From Nitrobacter sp047149785 (GTDB lineage Bacteria > Pseudomonadota > Alphaproteobacteria > Rhizobiales > Xanthobacteraceae), in assembly GCF_047149785.1 (NCBI RefSeq), contig NZ_BAAGBE010000001.1:2294001-2358000 (forward strand): a DNA stretch of 64,000 nt. The letters run 5' to 3'. Position numbers and translations under genes: made by a program. The notes under the pieces are model-generated. The model did not search any database, was not told where the DNA came from, and saw nothing but the letters and a program-made list of their open reading frames with translations. Numbering within the stretch: position 1 is the first letter of the stretch; the number at the start of each line of letters is the position of its first letter. Shown here one piece after another: positions 48,087-57,741 of the stretch.

Positions 48087-49010
48087 ATGCTACGGAATCG
48101 CGACGGTTTTGCCGACATGGACTGGGACAAGCTGAAGGTGTTTCATGCCGCCGCCGAGGCCGGGAGCTTCACGCATGCCGGCGAACAGCTAGGACTGTCG
48201 CAGTCCGCCGTGTCGCGGCAGGTCGGCGCGCTGGAGCAGGAGCTTTCGGTCTCGCTGTTTCATCGCCATGCGCGGGGACTGATCCTGACCGAACAGGGCG
48301 ACCTGCTGTTCCGGACCGCGCATGAAGTCTTCATGCAGTTGCAGGCGGCGCGCGCCAAGCTCACCGACAGCCGCGAGCGGCCGAGCGGCGATCTCAAGGT
48401 GACGACCACGCCGGCCATCGGCATCAACTGGCTGATCCCCCGGCTTAACGAATTCACCGCGCTCTATCCGGAGATCCGGATATCGCTGGTTCTCACCGAC
48501 GAAGAACTCGACCTGTCGATGCGACAGGCCGACATCGCGATCCGGACGCAAAAGCCGACCCAGCCCGATCTCATTCAGCGCAAGCTGTTTGCCATGGGCT
48601 TCCACGCTTATTGCTCGACCGAATACGTCAAGCGCTTCGGCACCCCCCGGACACTGGAGGAACTCGATGGACACCGTATCGTCCTGCTCAGCGATACGCA
48701 CCCATCGGTACACCCCCAGAACCGCAACTGGCTGATCGACGCCGGTCGCAACGGCTCGGGAGCGCGCGAGCCGTACTTCATCGTCAACAACATTCTGGGC
48801 TTGTTCAGCGCCTGTCAGCAAGGCCTCGGCATCGCCGCACTGCCGGATTACCTGGTCGGCGAGAACAACCTCCTGGTACAGTTGTTCGGCGAATCCGATT
48901 CGATTCAGCTCGATACTTATTTCGTCTATCCCGAAGAACTGAAATCCGTCGCCCGGGTTCAGGCTTTCCGCGATTTCGTGGTCAGCAAGGCGCAGCGCTG
49001 GCCGTCCTGA
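48087..49010 (+). CDS. LysR family regulator, intact copy
   Basis: A 307-residue protein with the LysR helix-turn-helix (SFTHAGEQLGLSQSAVSRQV) and a periplasmic-binding-like effector domain (LKVTTTPAIGINWLIPRL; LGIAALPDYLV). It follows trxB by 2 bp and probably depends on the trxB promoter. Target and ligand unknown. Confidence 0.9.
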   Translation: MLRNRDGFADMDWDKLKVFHAAAEAGSFTHAGEQLGLSQSAVSRQVGALEQELSVSLFHRHARGLILTEQGDLLFRTAHEVFMQLQAARAKLTDSRERPSGDLKVTTTPAIGINWLIPRLNEFTALYPEIRISLVLTDEELDLSMRQADIAIRTQKPTQPDLIQRKLFAMGFHAYCSTEYVKRFGTPRTLEELDGHRIVLLSDTHPSVHPQNRNWLIDAGRNGSGAREPYFIVNNILGLFSACQQGLGIAALPDYLVGENNLLVQLFGESDSIQLDTYFVYPEELKSVARVQAFRDFVVSKAQRWPS

Positions 49011-49064
49011 TCCGCCGGATAATGCTTTCGGCTCGCGGCAAGCACACAGCGGAAGACGACAAAC

Positions 49065-49087
49065 NAGGGATCATGCTCGAAACGGAA
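49065..49087. other. Junction with undetermined base (N)
   Basis: One N then GGGATCATGCTCGAAACGG, a fragment of the GCATGATC intergenic repeat, between the two copies. A single N at such a junction is typical of contig joining. Confidence 0.7.
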
Positions 49088-49297
49088 AGAATCTCCTCAA
49101 AGCTTATTAACGCAGTTGGAGCGGCCTGCGCAATTTTATTGCGCGGCGCCTGCTTTTGGGTTTAGAGGAATTGTCGCAGTGACGGGTTGCAAATCCCGCA
49201 TAGCTTACCAGATATGCTATATATAAAGTTCCATGTTTTCCCGCCTCCGCAATTCGCCGCTCGCCCGCAGGCCGGCTTCTCGACATAGGTTCTAATT

Positions 49298-50263
49298 ATG
49301 CCTGCTCCCGTTCACGCCAAGGTTGTGATCATCGGCTCTGGCCCGGCAGGCTATACGGCGGCGATCTATGCCGCACGCGCCATGCTTGAACCGGTGCTGA
49401 TCCAGGGCATCCAGCCCGGCGGCCAACTGACCATCACGACCGACGTCGAAAACTACCCCGGCTTTGCGGACGTGATCCAGGGTCCGTGGCTGATGGAGCA
49501 GATGGAGAAGCAGGCGACGCATGTCGGCACCAGAATCGTTACCGATACCGTGAACTCGCTCGATGTGTCGCAGCGTCCGTTCCGGCTTACCTGCGACAGC
49601 GGCGACGTCTACCTTGCCGAGACCGTGATCCTTGCCACCGGCGCCCAGGCGCGCTGGCTCGGGCTGCCGTCCGAAGACACCTTCAAGGGATTCGGCGTCT
49701 CCGCCTGCGCCACCTGCGACGGCTTCTTCTATCGCGGCAAGAACGTGATCGTGGTCGGCGGCGGCAATACCGCGGTCGAGGAAGCACTGTTCCTGACCAA
49801 TTTCGCCGCGCAGGTCACCCTCGTGCATCGCCGCGACCACGTCCGCGCCGAACGCATTCTGCAGGATCGTGCGTTCAAGCATCCCAAGATCAAGGTGATC
49901 TGGGACAGCGTCATCGACGAAATCTGCGGCACCGAAAATCCGCCCAAGGTTACCCACGCCCGCCTGAAGAACGTCAAGACCGGCGTGCTTACCGAAGTCG
50001 CGGCCGACGGCGTGTTCATCGCGATCGGCCATGCCCCCGCCACCGAACTTGTAGCCGGCAAGGTCAAGCTGAAAAGCTCGGGCTATGTCGAGGTCGCGCC
50101 GAACTCGACGGCAACATCGGTGCCCGGCCTGTTCGCGGCCGGCGACGTCGCGGACGAGGTTTATCGCCAGGCAGTCACGGCCGCGGGCCTTGGCTGCATG
50201 GCCGCACTGGAAGCCGAACGGTTTCTCGCAGCCCATGCGAGCGACCGCGCGGCCGCGGAGTAA
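49298..50263 (+). CDS. trxB: Thioredoxin reductase, copy 2
   Basis: 321 residues, identical to copy 1 except T to A and K to E in the HAPTTKLVAG segment (here HAPATELVAG). All active-site motifs are intact. If the duplication is an assembly artefact, only one of these alleles exists. Confidence 0.85.
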   Translation: MPAPVHAKVVIIGSGPAGYTAAIYAARAMLEPVLIQGIQPGGQLTITTDVENYPGFADVIQGPWLMEQMEKQATHVGTRIVTDTVNSLDVSQRPFRLTCDSGDVYLAETVILATGAQARWLGLPSEDTFKGFGVSACATCDGFFYRGKNVIVVGGGNTAVEEALFLTNFAAQVTLVHRRDHVRAERILQDRAFKHPKIKVIWDSVIDEICGTENPPKVTHARLKNVKTGVLTEVAADGVFIAIGHAPATELVAGKVKLKSSGYVEVAPNSTATSVPGLFAAGDVADEVYRQAVTAAGLGCMAALEAERFLAAHASDRAAAE

Positions 50264-50265
50264 CG

Positions 50266-51188
50266 ATGCTACGGAATCGCGACGGTTTTGCCGACATGGA
50301 CTGGGACAAGCTGAAGGTGTTTCATGCCGCCGCCGAGGCCGGAGCTTCACGCATGCCGGCGAACAGCTAGGACTGTCGCAGTCCGCCGTGTCGCGGCAGG
50401 TCGGCGCGCTGGAGCAGGAGCTTTCGGTCTCGCTGTTTCATCGCCATGCGCGGGGACTGATCCTGACCGAACAGGGCGACCTGCTGTTCCGGACCGCGCA
50501 TGAAGTCTTCATGCAGTTGCAGGCGGCGCGCGCCAAGCTCACCGACAGCCGCGAGCGGCCGAGCGGCGATCTCAAGGTGACGACCACGCCGGCCATCGGC
50601 ATCAACTGGCTGATCCCCCGGCTTAACGAATTCACCGCGCTCTATCCGGAGATCCGGATATCGCTGGTTCTCACCGACGAAGAACTCGACCTGTCGATGC
50701 GACAGGCCGACATCGCGATCCGGACGCAAAAGCCGACCCAGCCCGATCTCATTCAGCGCAAGCTGTTTGCCATGGGCTTCCACGCTTATTGCTCGACCGA
50801 ATACGTCAAGCGCTTCGGCACCCCCCGGACACTGGAGGAACTCGATGGACACCGTATCGTCCTGCTCAGCGATACGCACCCATCGGTACACCCCCAGAAC
50901 CGCAACTGGCTGATCGACGCCGGTCGCAACGGCTCGGGAGCGCGCGAGCCGTACTTCATCGTCAACAACATTCTGGGCTTGTTCAGCGCCTGTCAGCAAG
51001 GCCTCGGCATCGCCGCACTGCCGGATTACCTGGTCGGCGAGAACAACCTCCTGGTACAGTTGTTCGGCGAATCCGATCTGATTCAGCTCGATACTTATTT
51101 CGTCTATCCCGAAGAACTGAAATCCGTCGCCCGGGTTCAGGCTTTCCGCGATTTCGTGGTCAGCAAGGCGCAGCGCTGGCCGTCCTGA
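50266..51188 (+). pseudogene. LysR family regulator copy 2, frameshifted
   Basis: One G is missing relative to copy 1 around 50340 (GGCCGGAGC against GGCCGGGAGC). The frame from the ATG at 50266 stops at 50370 after 34 residues; the remainder is intact in another frame, so the sequence would not give a full regulator. The lesion is in the helix-turn-helix region. It could be a contig-end error. Confidence 0.85.
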
Positions 51189-51241
51189 TCCGCCGGATAA
51201 TGCTTTCGGCTCGCGGCAAGCACACAGCGGAAGACGACAAA

Positions 51242-51308
51242 CGCGCGAAACCCGCGCGCTTTATCATCCGGCATCAGAGCCTTTTCGCTTCTGATGGAAT
51301 CAGAAGCG
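51242..51308 (+). terminator. Hairpins after lysR copy 2
   Basis: CGCGCG-AAACC-CGCGCG followed by CTTTAT, and downstream GCTTCTGAT-GGA-ATCAGAAGC. The first may terminate lysR; the second belongs to an intergenic repeat family. Confidence 0.5.
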
Positions 51309-51328
51309 GTTCTATGGAATCCGTCGGG

Positions 51329-52009
51329 TCAGGCCGCGTTCTTGTGCATGGTCCCGTTCGAGGACCCGGCGCCACGGATGGCCTTGACGGACCGCTCGAT
51401 CGCCGCCCACAACCGTCCGATCTCCGAGGCCGCGCGACCCTGGGAATCGTATTCGCGAGCACCTTCACCATGCGCGAGCGCCAGCAGCAGGTCGGCGCGA
51501 TTGGTGATCTGGCCGCTCCAGACCGGAGCGCGGAATTTCGCAAGAGCCTCGCGGGCGATGGTGACGATCGGGCTTTCAGAGCCGTCGCGCATCGCCGGAG
51601 CTCCGTTGATGACAACGGCATAAGGCTTGCGTGCGGACCGGCAGGTCTGGATGGTGTCCTGCACCGCATTGACGTCGAAGACACCGGGCCGCGCGGGAAT
51701 CACAACCATGGTTGCATTGCGGATGGCGTCGTCCACGACGGCCGACAGGTTCGGCGGCGTGTCGATAAATACCCATTCGAAACCGTCACGCTTGGCCGAG
51801 TTGATGATCTCGGTGACGGAACGGTTGGCTGTCCGGATCGGAGGTTCGTTGGTGCCGCGCAGCTTGTGCCAAAGGGTCAGCGATCCCTGCGGATCGGCAT
51901 CCACCAGCAGGCAGGGCTTCGAGGCCTTATGAACTTGCGCGGCAAGGTGAGCAGCCAGGGTGCTTTTGCCTGAGCCGCCTTTACGCGATGCGAAAACAAT
52001 AACGTTCAT
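51329..52009 (-). CDS. Orphan ParA/MinD-type ATPase
   Basis: A 226-residue ATPase with the deviant Walker A SRKGGSGKSTLAAH, switch DADPQGS and FIDTPPN. It has no ParB or centromere-like neighbour, so it is an orphan that may position a protein cargo or act in polarity rather than segregate a replicon. Ends before the lysR-side repeat. Confidence 0.88.
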   Translation of the reverse strand: MNVIVFASRKGGSGKSTLAAHLAAQVHKASKPCLLVDADPQGSLTLWHKLRGTNEPPIRTANRSVTEIINSAKRDGFEWVFIDTPPNLSAVVDDAIRNATMVVIPARPGVFDVNAVQDTIQTCRSARKPYAVVINGAPAMRDGSESPIVTIAREALAKFRAPVWSGQITNRADLLLALAHGEGAREYDSQGRAASEIGRLWAAIERSVKAIRGAGSSNGTMHKNAA

Positions 52010-52197
52010 ACCTTGGTCTCCAAGATTGACCCGGGAGACTAAAATGAATCAGCATACTGATTCGTTAAAGACAAATCTTGCCGCCAATCGCATCTTTGCG
52101 TCGGTTTTTCACACTGAACTGGCATTTGAGTCACACTCCGCCGGATATGTGAGTCATATTGCCGCAAAGATCACAAACGAGTTGTCCCGAGAAAACG

Positions 52198-52608
52198 TCA
52201 CGACGTGCGTTTCGCCGCTTCTCGCTCCATCCATTTGCGCTCGATCCAGCCGAGCGTCCGCGCCATCGGTCGTTGCAGGAATGGAAGATCCAGCGCGATC
52301 AACATGAGCCCAAGAGGCAACATCCACAGCCCCAGCACCGGCAGAAAACTGAAGACGCCACCGACGACCAGCAGCACGGCCAGCGGAACGCGGGCCAGCC
52401 GCGAGGACGGCCTGCGCACCCAGCCTATGAATTTCGCCGGTCGTGGCGGCATTTTGCTTTCGAACCAGGCAAAATGCCGGTCCAGCTCCGCTCGGTGATC
52501 ACTGCTCACTGTTTGCTCCGTGACGGAAAGATGTTGATCGGTCACACCGCGACAACGCGGCGGGATGTCGCGCAAAACAGCTCGACCTCCAGATACGGGT
52601 CTAAACAT
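52198..52608 (-). CDS. Small membrane protein, tryptophan/proline-rich
   Basis: Up to 136 residues; a GTG at 52545 (VTDQHLSVTEQ) may be the real start. A membrane hairpin VPLAVLLVVGGVFSFLPVLG and WMLPLGLMLIALDLPFL is followed by a basic tail rich in Arg. No family assigned with confidence. Confidence 0.6.
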   Translation of the reverse strand: MFRPVSGGRAVLRDIPPRCRGVTDQHLSVTEQTVSSDHRAELDRHFAWFESKMPPRPAKFIGWVRRPSSRLARVPLAVLLVVGGVFSFLPVLGLWMLPLGLMLIALDLPFLQRPMARTLGWIERKWMEREAAKRTS

Positions 52609-52634
52609 GCCGGCAGCAGGCGCCGGCTTTCAGC

Positions 52635-52787
52635 TCAGAAACCAAACGTCCAGACGATGCAGATCACCGTCAGCGTCAGGAGCGCACTGAGCGCCCAGCC
52701 GATGGCGTAATTTGTTTCCTCAGGCACGATCCCGCGCATATCCTCGATCGGCACGTCATGCGTACGCCAGAGACGCAAATCGGTCAT
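52635..52787 (-). CDS. 50-residue single-pass membrane protein
   Basis: Starts MTDLRLWRTHDVPIEDMRG at 52787 and ends with one membrane segment (IGWALSALLTLTVICIVWTF). The longer frame to 53189 crosses rnpB and is spurious. Unknown function. Confidence 0.55.
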   Translation of the reverse strand: MTDLRLWRTHDVPIEDMRGIVPEETNYAIGWALSALLTLTVICIVWTFGF

Positions 52788-52920
52788 GACAACCTCCCTT
52801 CGCGGACATAGCCGCAGGGATTCAATGACCATGGGCGGCGCGAGTTCCGCCGGACCGCCAGACGTCGGCATGGCTCCGCGCGGCTTGACGCCGCCGCGCG
52901 CAACCGTCATGCATATCGCG

Positions 52921-53354
52921 TCAGTCGGCCGGACGGCCGCTCCCGCTCCGGCCGAAAGGCTTTCGGGAGAGGAAAGTCCGGGCTCCATCGACACACGGTG
53001 CCGGATAACGTCCGGCGGGGGCGACCCCAGGGACAGTGCCACAGAAAACGAACCGCCGTTCCTGCCCCTGCCCTTCTCCTTGCGGGAAGGATAAGAGGGT
53101 GAAAAGGTGCGGTAAGAGCGCACCGCGTCTCCGGCGACGGAGACGGCATGGTAAACCCCACCGGGAGCAAAACCGAATAGGGACAGCATCGCGAATAGTT
53201 CGCCTCGGCGATAACATCGCAGGGCTGCGTCGAGCCCGCTGTCCGGGTAGGTTGCACGAGGCGACGCGCAAGCGTCGTCCCAGAGGAATGGCCGTCACGT
53301 ATCGCGGGCGCAAGCGCGCGATGCCCTACAGAACCCGGCTTACAGGCCGGCTGA
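52921..53354 (+). ncRNA. rnpB: RNase P RNA (class A)
   Basis: The 5' core GAGAGGAAAGTCCGGGCTCC, the mid conserved ACAGAAAACG, GGTAAACCCC, and the 3' AGAGGAATGG and ACAGAACCCGGCTTA are diagnostic. TCAGTCGGCC at the 5' end pairs with GGCCGGCTGA at the 3' end (P1). It is the catalytic RNA of tRNA 5' maturation. The P12 region is species-variable here. Confidence 0.95.
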
Positions 53355-53364
53355 TATGTTCGCG

Positions 53365-53420
53365 AAGCGTTTTCGAAGGAAGTGGGACTTCCGGTTCAGG
53401 TCAAGAAAACGCGCTTAATG
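53365..53420. repeat. Intergenic repeat, GCGTTTTC family copy
   Basis: GCGTTTTCGAAGGAAGTGG ... GTCAAGAAAACGCGC. Confidence 0.45.
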
Positions 53421-53425
53421 TGAAT

Positions 53426-53457
53426 GAGGGGTCCGGCGCATCCACGCCGGACCCCTC
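53426..53457. terminator. 13-bp perfect hairpin after rnpB
   Basis: GAGGGGTCCGGCG pairs with CGCCGGACCCCTC around CATCCA. It may end rnpB or the convergent extensin-like gene. Confidence 0.55.
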
Positions 53458-53514
53458 GCCATTTCAAAACCCGCGCGGCTGCTTGCGCATATCAAACACG
53501 CCTGTTCGCGCGCA

Positions 53515-54747
53515 TCAGTCGTCGTCGGCGTCGTGACGGTGCGAACGGCTCGCTCTGCCGCCCAGCGATCCCGTCACCCCAGGCTCGCGGCCGGCATAAG
53601 AACCGCGCGCGGCGCGCGCCGCGATGTCCTCGCCCGACACCGCCGGCGGCTCGCAGATCGAGCGCCGGCTCGCGCGACGCATCAGATCGACATGGATATG
53701 ATTGTAGTGATACACGTTCGCGCCCGGCGCCAGCACCGTGGTGAAGCGCTGACATGCCGTCGCTTCCACATCGCGCAGGAAGCCCTGCTCTTCCGGCAGA
53801 CCCTTCCAGCCATGCTGCACGGAGACGTATCGCCCGTCCGCCAGCGTGAAGCCCGCGATATCCAGCGCATTGCCGAAGGCGTGCTCGGAGATATGTGCGT
53901 GCGGGTTGCCGTTCATGCCGCGACAGGAATAGGCGGAGATCTGCTTGATTTCGACGACGCGCGCGCCGAACCAGCGCATCGCCGCCGGCTGGACCGCATC
54001 CGCGAACCAGCGGTCGAGCGCCGAGACGATCGGACAGGCAAGCGTCGCGGCCGGCTTCACGGCGACAGGCCCAACGGCGCCGGTGAGGGTCCCGCGCACC
54101 GGCCCGAGCCGGGGCAACGACGAATCGTGCCGGGGCGAAGCGGCGGCGGGCGATGCCGGATAGGCCGACGATCGTTCGTACGGCTGGGCGTAACCGTCGC
54201 CAGGCGGATAGGACGATACACGATCCGCACCTGACGAGCCCTCCGCCGGCAGCTCGATCTGGTCGACGGCCGGCTGCACGCCGGGGGCTGTCAGGGAAAC
54301 CGGGCCGCTCGACCCGCCGCCATAAACGGGCTGGCGAGCGGCTGTTTCCGGATACGACGTCGGCGGCGGGTAGGATGGCTGCGCAACCGGCCAGCGCGGC
54401 TGGCTGCGGCCGACCGACGCGGGGGGCCTGAGGTCCTCGTCGGCAAAGCCGTAGGCCGGGCTTTCCCCGAGCGCCGAGACCTTCAGAGGAAATTCGGCGC
54501 CGCAGACGCCGGGACCGTTGATCGGGCGGATGCGAACGAGATCGGCGCTTTCCCTGACCTCGCCGGATTTCAGACAAGCGGCTTCAGCCTCGGCCCGCCA
54601 CGGCTCGCGCTCCGCGGTCTGGAAAAAACCGCGCCCGCAACCGGCCAGCGACACAAGGACGACGGAGCCGACGAGATACAAGGCAACTCTGCGCGTCATC
54701 CGCGCAAGTTCGGCGAATTTATTTAAGGCTTCTTCAACGCGTTGCAT
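53515..54747 (-). CDS. Extensin-like lipoprotein
   Basis: A 410-residue protein with a lipobox (VVLVSLAGC, Cys about 37), a long Pro/Ser/Tyr-rich linker, and a C-terminal extensin-like domain of the VanY/D-Ala-D-Ala peptidase fold: SEHAFGNALDIAGF and YHYNHIHVDL (probable metal-binding His). It is probably anchored to a membrane facing the periplasm and acts on, or binds, peptidoglycan. Length and layout match known rhizobial extensin proteins. Confidence 0.85.
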   Translation of the reverse strand: MQRVEEALNKFAELARMTRRVALYLVGSVVLVSLAGCGRGFFQTAEREPWRAEAEAACLKSGEVRESADLVRIRPINGPGVCGAEFPLKVSALGESPAYGFADEDLRPPASVGRSQPRWPVAQPSYPPPTSYPETAARQPVYGGGSSGPVSLTAPGVQPAVDQIELPAEGSSGADRVSSYPPGDGYAQPYERSSAYPASPAAASPRHDSSLPRLGPVRGTLTGAVGPVAVKPAATLACPIVSALDRWFADAVQPAAMRWFGARVVEIKQISAYSCRGMNGNPHAHISEHAFGNALDIAGFTLADGRYVSVQHGWKGLPEEQGFLRDVEATACQRFTTVLAPGANVYHYNHIHVDLMRRASRRSICEPPAVSGEDIAARAARGSYAGREPGVTGSLGGRASRSHRHDADDD

Positions 54748-55108
54748 TCAAACATTTTTAACCATTGTTTCGCGTCGCACAGGGAAGATCGACAGCAAGA
54801 CGGCCTCGCCTCTGGAACACGGCGCAAGCTTTCCGCGCATGAGCATCGGACCTACGCGCTCGCCGAGCAGGGAGATCGTGCTGGGCATCTTCTAGAGCCT
54901 GACTTTTGCTGGCCGCATGATTTTGTTTTGACGCGTTTCTCGACGCAAACCGGTATCATCCTCGGGTCGAGCGTGCAGGACATGTTCGCCCAAAAACGCA
55001 GGCTGTCGAAATTCCATTGTCATCTCCGACGCCACGTCGGGTCACGCGCTGGCGTCTGTGGCCCGCAGCCTGTAGAGTCCTCGCCGGGGGCCTTTTCGGG
55101 GAGCAAAT
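54748..55108. other. Divergent spacer with a repeat copy
   Basis: No gene is seen. A GCGTTTTC-type repeat at about 54925-54985 (GACGCGTTTCTCGACGCAAA, then CCTCGGGTCGAGCG). Promoters for both flanking genes should lie here. Confidence 0.4.
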
Positions 55109-56665
55109 GTGCGGCCTGGGTTCAACCTCAAGACCATCCTGCTCGGCACCGGAATCCTTGCGGTCTCGTTCTTCTTCAGTCTCAAGGCCATGGACTGGTT
55201 GTCTCCGCCTGGAATCAGCCAGCCCGCGCTTGCGACATTGCCGCCGCTGGCCCCGGTCAACCGCAGTTCGAGCATCATTGCACCGATTACAATTCCCATC
55301 GCCGTCATTCGCGACGCCGCCGACCGGGCCGCGCCGCGCAACTTCGCCGGCAAGGCGGAGAATCCGGCCACGCATATTCTTCAGAACGCGGACATCGGAT
55401 GGACCGCGTCGCGCGGCGCGATCAGCGCCACGGGCGCCGACAACGTGCTGTCGCTGTCGACGCCGCTGAGCGGCACCCTCAAGGTCAAGGGGTCGCTGTC
55501 GGCCGAGGCCGAGGGCGCGATCGGCAACGCGCTAGGAAACCTGCTCGGCGGCAACGTCGCCAAGCAGATAGGGCGCGTGAACATCAAGAACCTGAACGCC
55601 AACGCCGAGATCAAGGGCAATGTCGTGATGACGGCGCGGCCGGTGCTGACCGCGAACTGGCGCATCGATCCTGGCATGACCGCACAGGTCCATCTCGGCG
55701 ACACCAACCTTTCGGTCGCCGGCGCCCGCGTCAACGTCCCCTCGCAGGTCAAACCGGTCATCGACAGAGCAGTCAACGAACAACTCGCGAGCCTGCAACA
55801 GCGCATCCGCAACGATCCGGTTCTGGAGCGCGGCGCTCGACAGCAATGGAAGCAGATGTGCCGCTCCATTCCGCTGCGGGGCGCAGCCGGGTTGCAGGAC
55901 CTGTACCTCGAACTGAAGCCGGTGCGCGCCGTCGCGGTTCAACCGCGCATCGATGCCAGCAACGTCACGCTGACGCTCGGCGTCGAGGCGGAAACGCGGA
56001 TCACCGCCTCGGCAACCAAACCCGACTGTCCGTTTCCCGCAACGCTCGCCATCGTGCCGGCCATGCCGGCCAGATTGAACATCGGCATCCCGATCGATGT
56101 GCCCTTCACCGACATCAACAGGATCATCGAAGCCCGGTTGGCCGGCAGGACGTTTCCCGAGGATGGCAGCGGCCCGGTCGGCGTCACCGTCAAGCGGGCC
56201 AGCGTCGCGGCGGCCGGCGACCGGCTTCTGATCTCGCTTCTGGTTCACGCGAGGGAGAAGAAAAGCTGGTTCGGTCTCGGTGGCGAAGCCACCATCCACA
56301 TCTGGGGCAGACCGACGCTCGACCAGGCCCACCAGACCCTGCGCCTGACCGATATCAATCTCGCGGTCGAATCCGAGACGGCGTTCGGCCTGCTCGGCGC
56401 CGCCGCGCGCGCCGCCATGCCCTATCTGCAAAAGGCATTGGCCGAGAAGGCGACCGTCGACCTCAAGCCCTTCGCATCGAGCGCGAGAGAGAGGATCGCG
56501 GCGGCCATCGCGGATTTCCAGAAAAACGACAACGGGGTGCGGGTCAAGGCCGAGATCACCAGCCTGAAACTCGCCGACGTTGCTTTCGATTCCAGTACGC
56601 TACGCGTCGTCGCGGAGGCGACGGGCGCCGTGAACGTCGAGGTCAGGACGCTGCCGCCGCCATGA
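55109..56665 (+). CDS. DUF4403 family protein
   Basis: A 518-residue protein starting GTG at 55109 behind GGGGAG. An N-terminal membrane anchor (TILLGTGILAVSFFFSLKAM) precedes a long beta-rich domain with NWRIDPGMTAQVHLGDTNL and IPLRGAAGLQDLYLELKP, the DUF4403 pattern. Such proteins may belong to lipid-binding envelope families; no activity is established. Divergent from the extensin-like gene. Confidence 0.8.
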   Translation: MRPGFNLKTILLGTGILAVSFFFSLKAMDWLSPPGISQPALATLPPLAPVNRSSSIIAPITIPIAVIRDAADRAAPRNFAGKAENPATHILQNADIGWTASRGAISATGADNVLSLSTPLSGTLKVKGSLSAEAEGAIGNALGNLLGGNVAKQIGRVNIKNLNANAEIKGNVVMTARPVLTANWRIDPGMTAQVHLGDTNLSVAGARVNVPSQVKPVIDRAVNEQLASLQQRIRNDPVLERGARQQWKQMCRSIPLRGAAGLQDLYLELKPVRAVAVQPRIDASNVTLTLGVEAETRITASATKPDCPFPATLAIVPAMPARLNIGIPIDVPFTDINRIIEARLAGRTFPEDGSGPVGVTVKRASVAAAGDRLLISLLVHAREKKSWFGLGGEATIHIWGRPTLDQAHQTLRLTDINLAVESETAFGLLGAAARAAMPYLQKALAEKATVDLKPFASSARERIAAAIADFQKNDNGVRVKAEITSLKLADVAFDSSTLRVVAEATGAVNVEVRTLPPP

Positions 56666-56746
56666 CGTTCGGCTGGTTGGCTCGCGCCCCCGCAAAGACG
56701 CGCCCGGCCAAAACCGGGCGCGTCGCTGATCCGCTTCGATCGCCGA

Positions 56747-57262
56747 CTACTCGGCGTACTTGAATTCCGGCATCGACTTCAACTGCTCCTTGGTCGCGCT
56801 GAAGACCGCGTGATCGGGATACCAGGGATTGGTCTTCGCTGTCGTCGAGGTCGATGTGGCTGAACCCGTGGTGGTGCCTGAAGCCGTGCCGCCGGATGGC
56901 TTCGTCGTCGAGGCCGATGTCGACGATACGGGCGTATCGACGAATTTCAGCTTGTCGAAGGATACCGCGACCATATGCTCGCCAACGCCGAGAAACCCGC
57001 CGACGCCGATCACCGCGGCGTTGATCTTTCCACTCTTGTCCAGCAGCATATCGCTGATCGAGCCGAGCTTCTCGTTGGAGTCATTATAGACGTTAAGGCC
57101 GATCATCTTCGACGAGCGCCAGTCACCGTGATAGCCGGGCCCTGACGATGTAGCCGCCGGAGCGCTCATGGTGTTCGTCGTGCTGCCGGGCGTCTGCGCG
57201 ACCGCCGCCGTCGCCAGCAGCGCGGATCCGATCAATGCGACGGTGATATGCTTGGCAATCAT
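56747..57262 (-). CDS. Exported PRC-barrel protein
   Basis: A 171-residue protein with a signal peptide (IGSALLATAAVAQ) and a PRC-barrel (SKMIGLNVYNDSNEKLGSIS, IGVGGFLGVGEHMVAVSFDK). A Thr/Ser/Gly-rich linker precedes the end. Rhizobial PRC-barrel proteins of this type are stress-linked; function unclear. A GGAAC-N16-TGTT pattern upstream suggests EcfG control. Confidence 0.8.
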   Translation of the reverse strand: MIAKHITVALIGSALLATAAVAQTPGSTTNTMSAPAATSSGPGYHGDWRSSKMIGLNVYNDSNEKLGSISDMLLDKSGKINAAVIGVGGFLGVGEHMVAVSFDKLKFVDTPVSSTSASTTKPSGGTASGTTTGSATSTSTTAKTNPWYPDHAVFSATKEQLKSMPEFKYAE

Positions 57263-57297
57263 CAGTGTACCTCCTTCGGTTTTGAAATCAGTAGCCA

Positions 57298-57322
57298 AAC
57301 ACACAACTTGGGCACTCGTTCC
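57298..57322 (-). promoter_or_regulatory. Possible EcfG-type general stress promoter
   Basis: On the minus strand GGAAC (57322-57318), 16 bases, TGTT (57301-57298), close to the alphaproteobacterial EcfG consensus GGAAC-N16/17-CGTT, 35 bp upstream of the PRC-barrel start. Confidence 0.4.
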
Positions 57323-57540
57323 CGGGAACATTTCCGATCGCCCGGGTTCCGCTCGCTGATGAGTGGATAGCGCACGAAGAAACCGACGGTGGGATTCGTC
57401 CGCGCAACATGCGAACGACACCCCAATGAAGGCATGAATGAAGGCGCCCCGCGCGAACGGCGACAACAAGATCGACGCCGCCTGCGGACCTGTCCGGAAG
57501 CGCGGTGATGCGACGCTATGCCCCGGCGCTGCGCCTGCCG

Positions 57541-57741
57541 TCAGGCTGCGATCGCGCTCGGCTCGCTTTTGCTCTCGGCGAAGAACGCGACCGCCTCGAA
57601 CCGGTAGCCGCAGTTGGCGCATTGCCAGAGATACGCGGTCCGGCGCGGTCCGTGTTCAAACCAGGCCGGCGCGGCGATCGGGTGGCCGCATTGCGCACAT
57701 GGATTTTGATGAGGCAAATAATCAGATACGGCAGCAGCCAT
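57541..57741 (-). CDS. Small zinc-ribbon protein
   Basis: 66 residues: CAQCGHPI near residue 15 and CANCGYRFEAVAFF near residue 41 form two CxxC knuckles of a zinc ribbon. The ATG at 57741 gives MAAAVSDYLP. Function unknown; small regulators and RNA- or protein-binding adapters share this fold. Confidence 0.7.
   Translation of the reverse strand: MAAAVSDYLPHQNPCAQCGHPIAAPAWFEHGPRRTAYLWQCANCGYRFEAVAFFAESKSEPSAIAA

Larger units (their letters stand above)
46909..49064. repeat. Duplicated trxB-lysR segment, copy 1
   Basis: 2156 bp nearly identical to 49088-51242, offset 2179. Differences seen: two bases in codons near the trxB C-terminal third (TTK to ATE), two adjacent bases in lysR (S to L), and one deleted G in copy 2. 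Directly followed by an N at 49065. Confidence 0.9.
49088..51242. repeat. Duplicated trxB-lysR segment, copy 2
   Basis: See 46909-49064. The copy lacks the Lrp gene on its left and abuts parA on its right. Confidence 0.9.

Noticed and set aside
47307..49010. A trxB-lysR fusion frame
   Set aside because: It reads trxB out of frame and only its end coincides with LysR; the separate genes with proper starts explain the sequence.
46909..51242. The duplication as an insertion sequence or composite transposon
   Set aside because: No transposase, no terminal inverted repeats and no target duplications are visible.
52921..53354. Reading frames across 52907-53313
   Set aside because: The stretch is the RNase P RNA gene; the frames are incidental.
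54742..56763. A 673-residue rightward frame overlapping the DUF4403 gene
   Set aside because: Its product is Arg/Gln-rich low complexity, while the 55109-56665 frame encodes a recognisable family.
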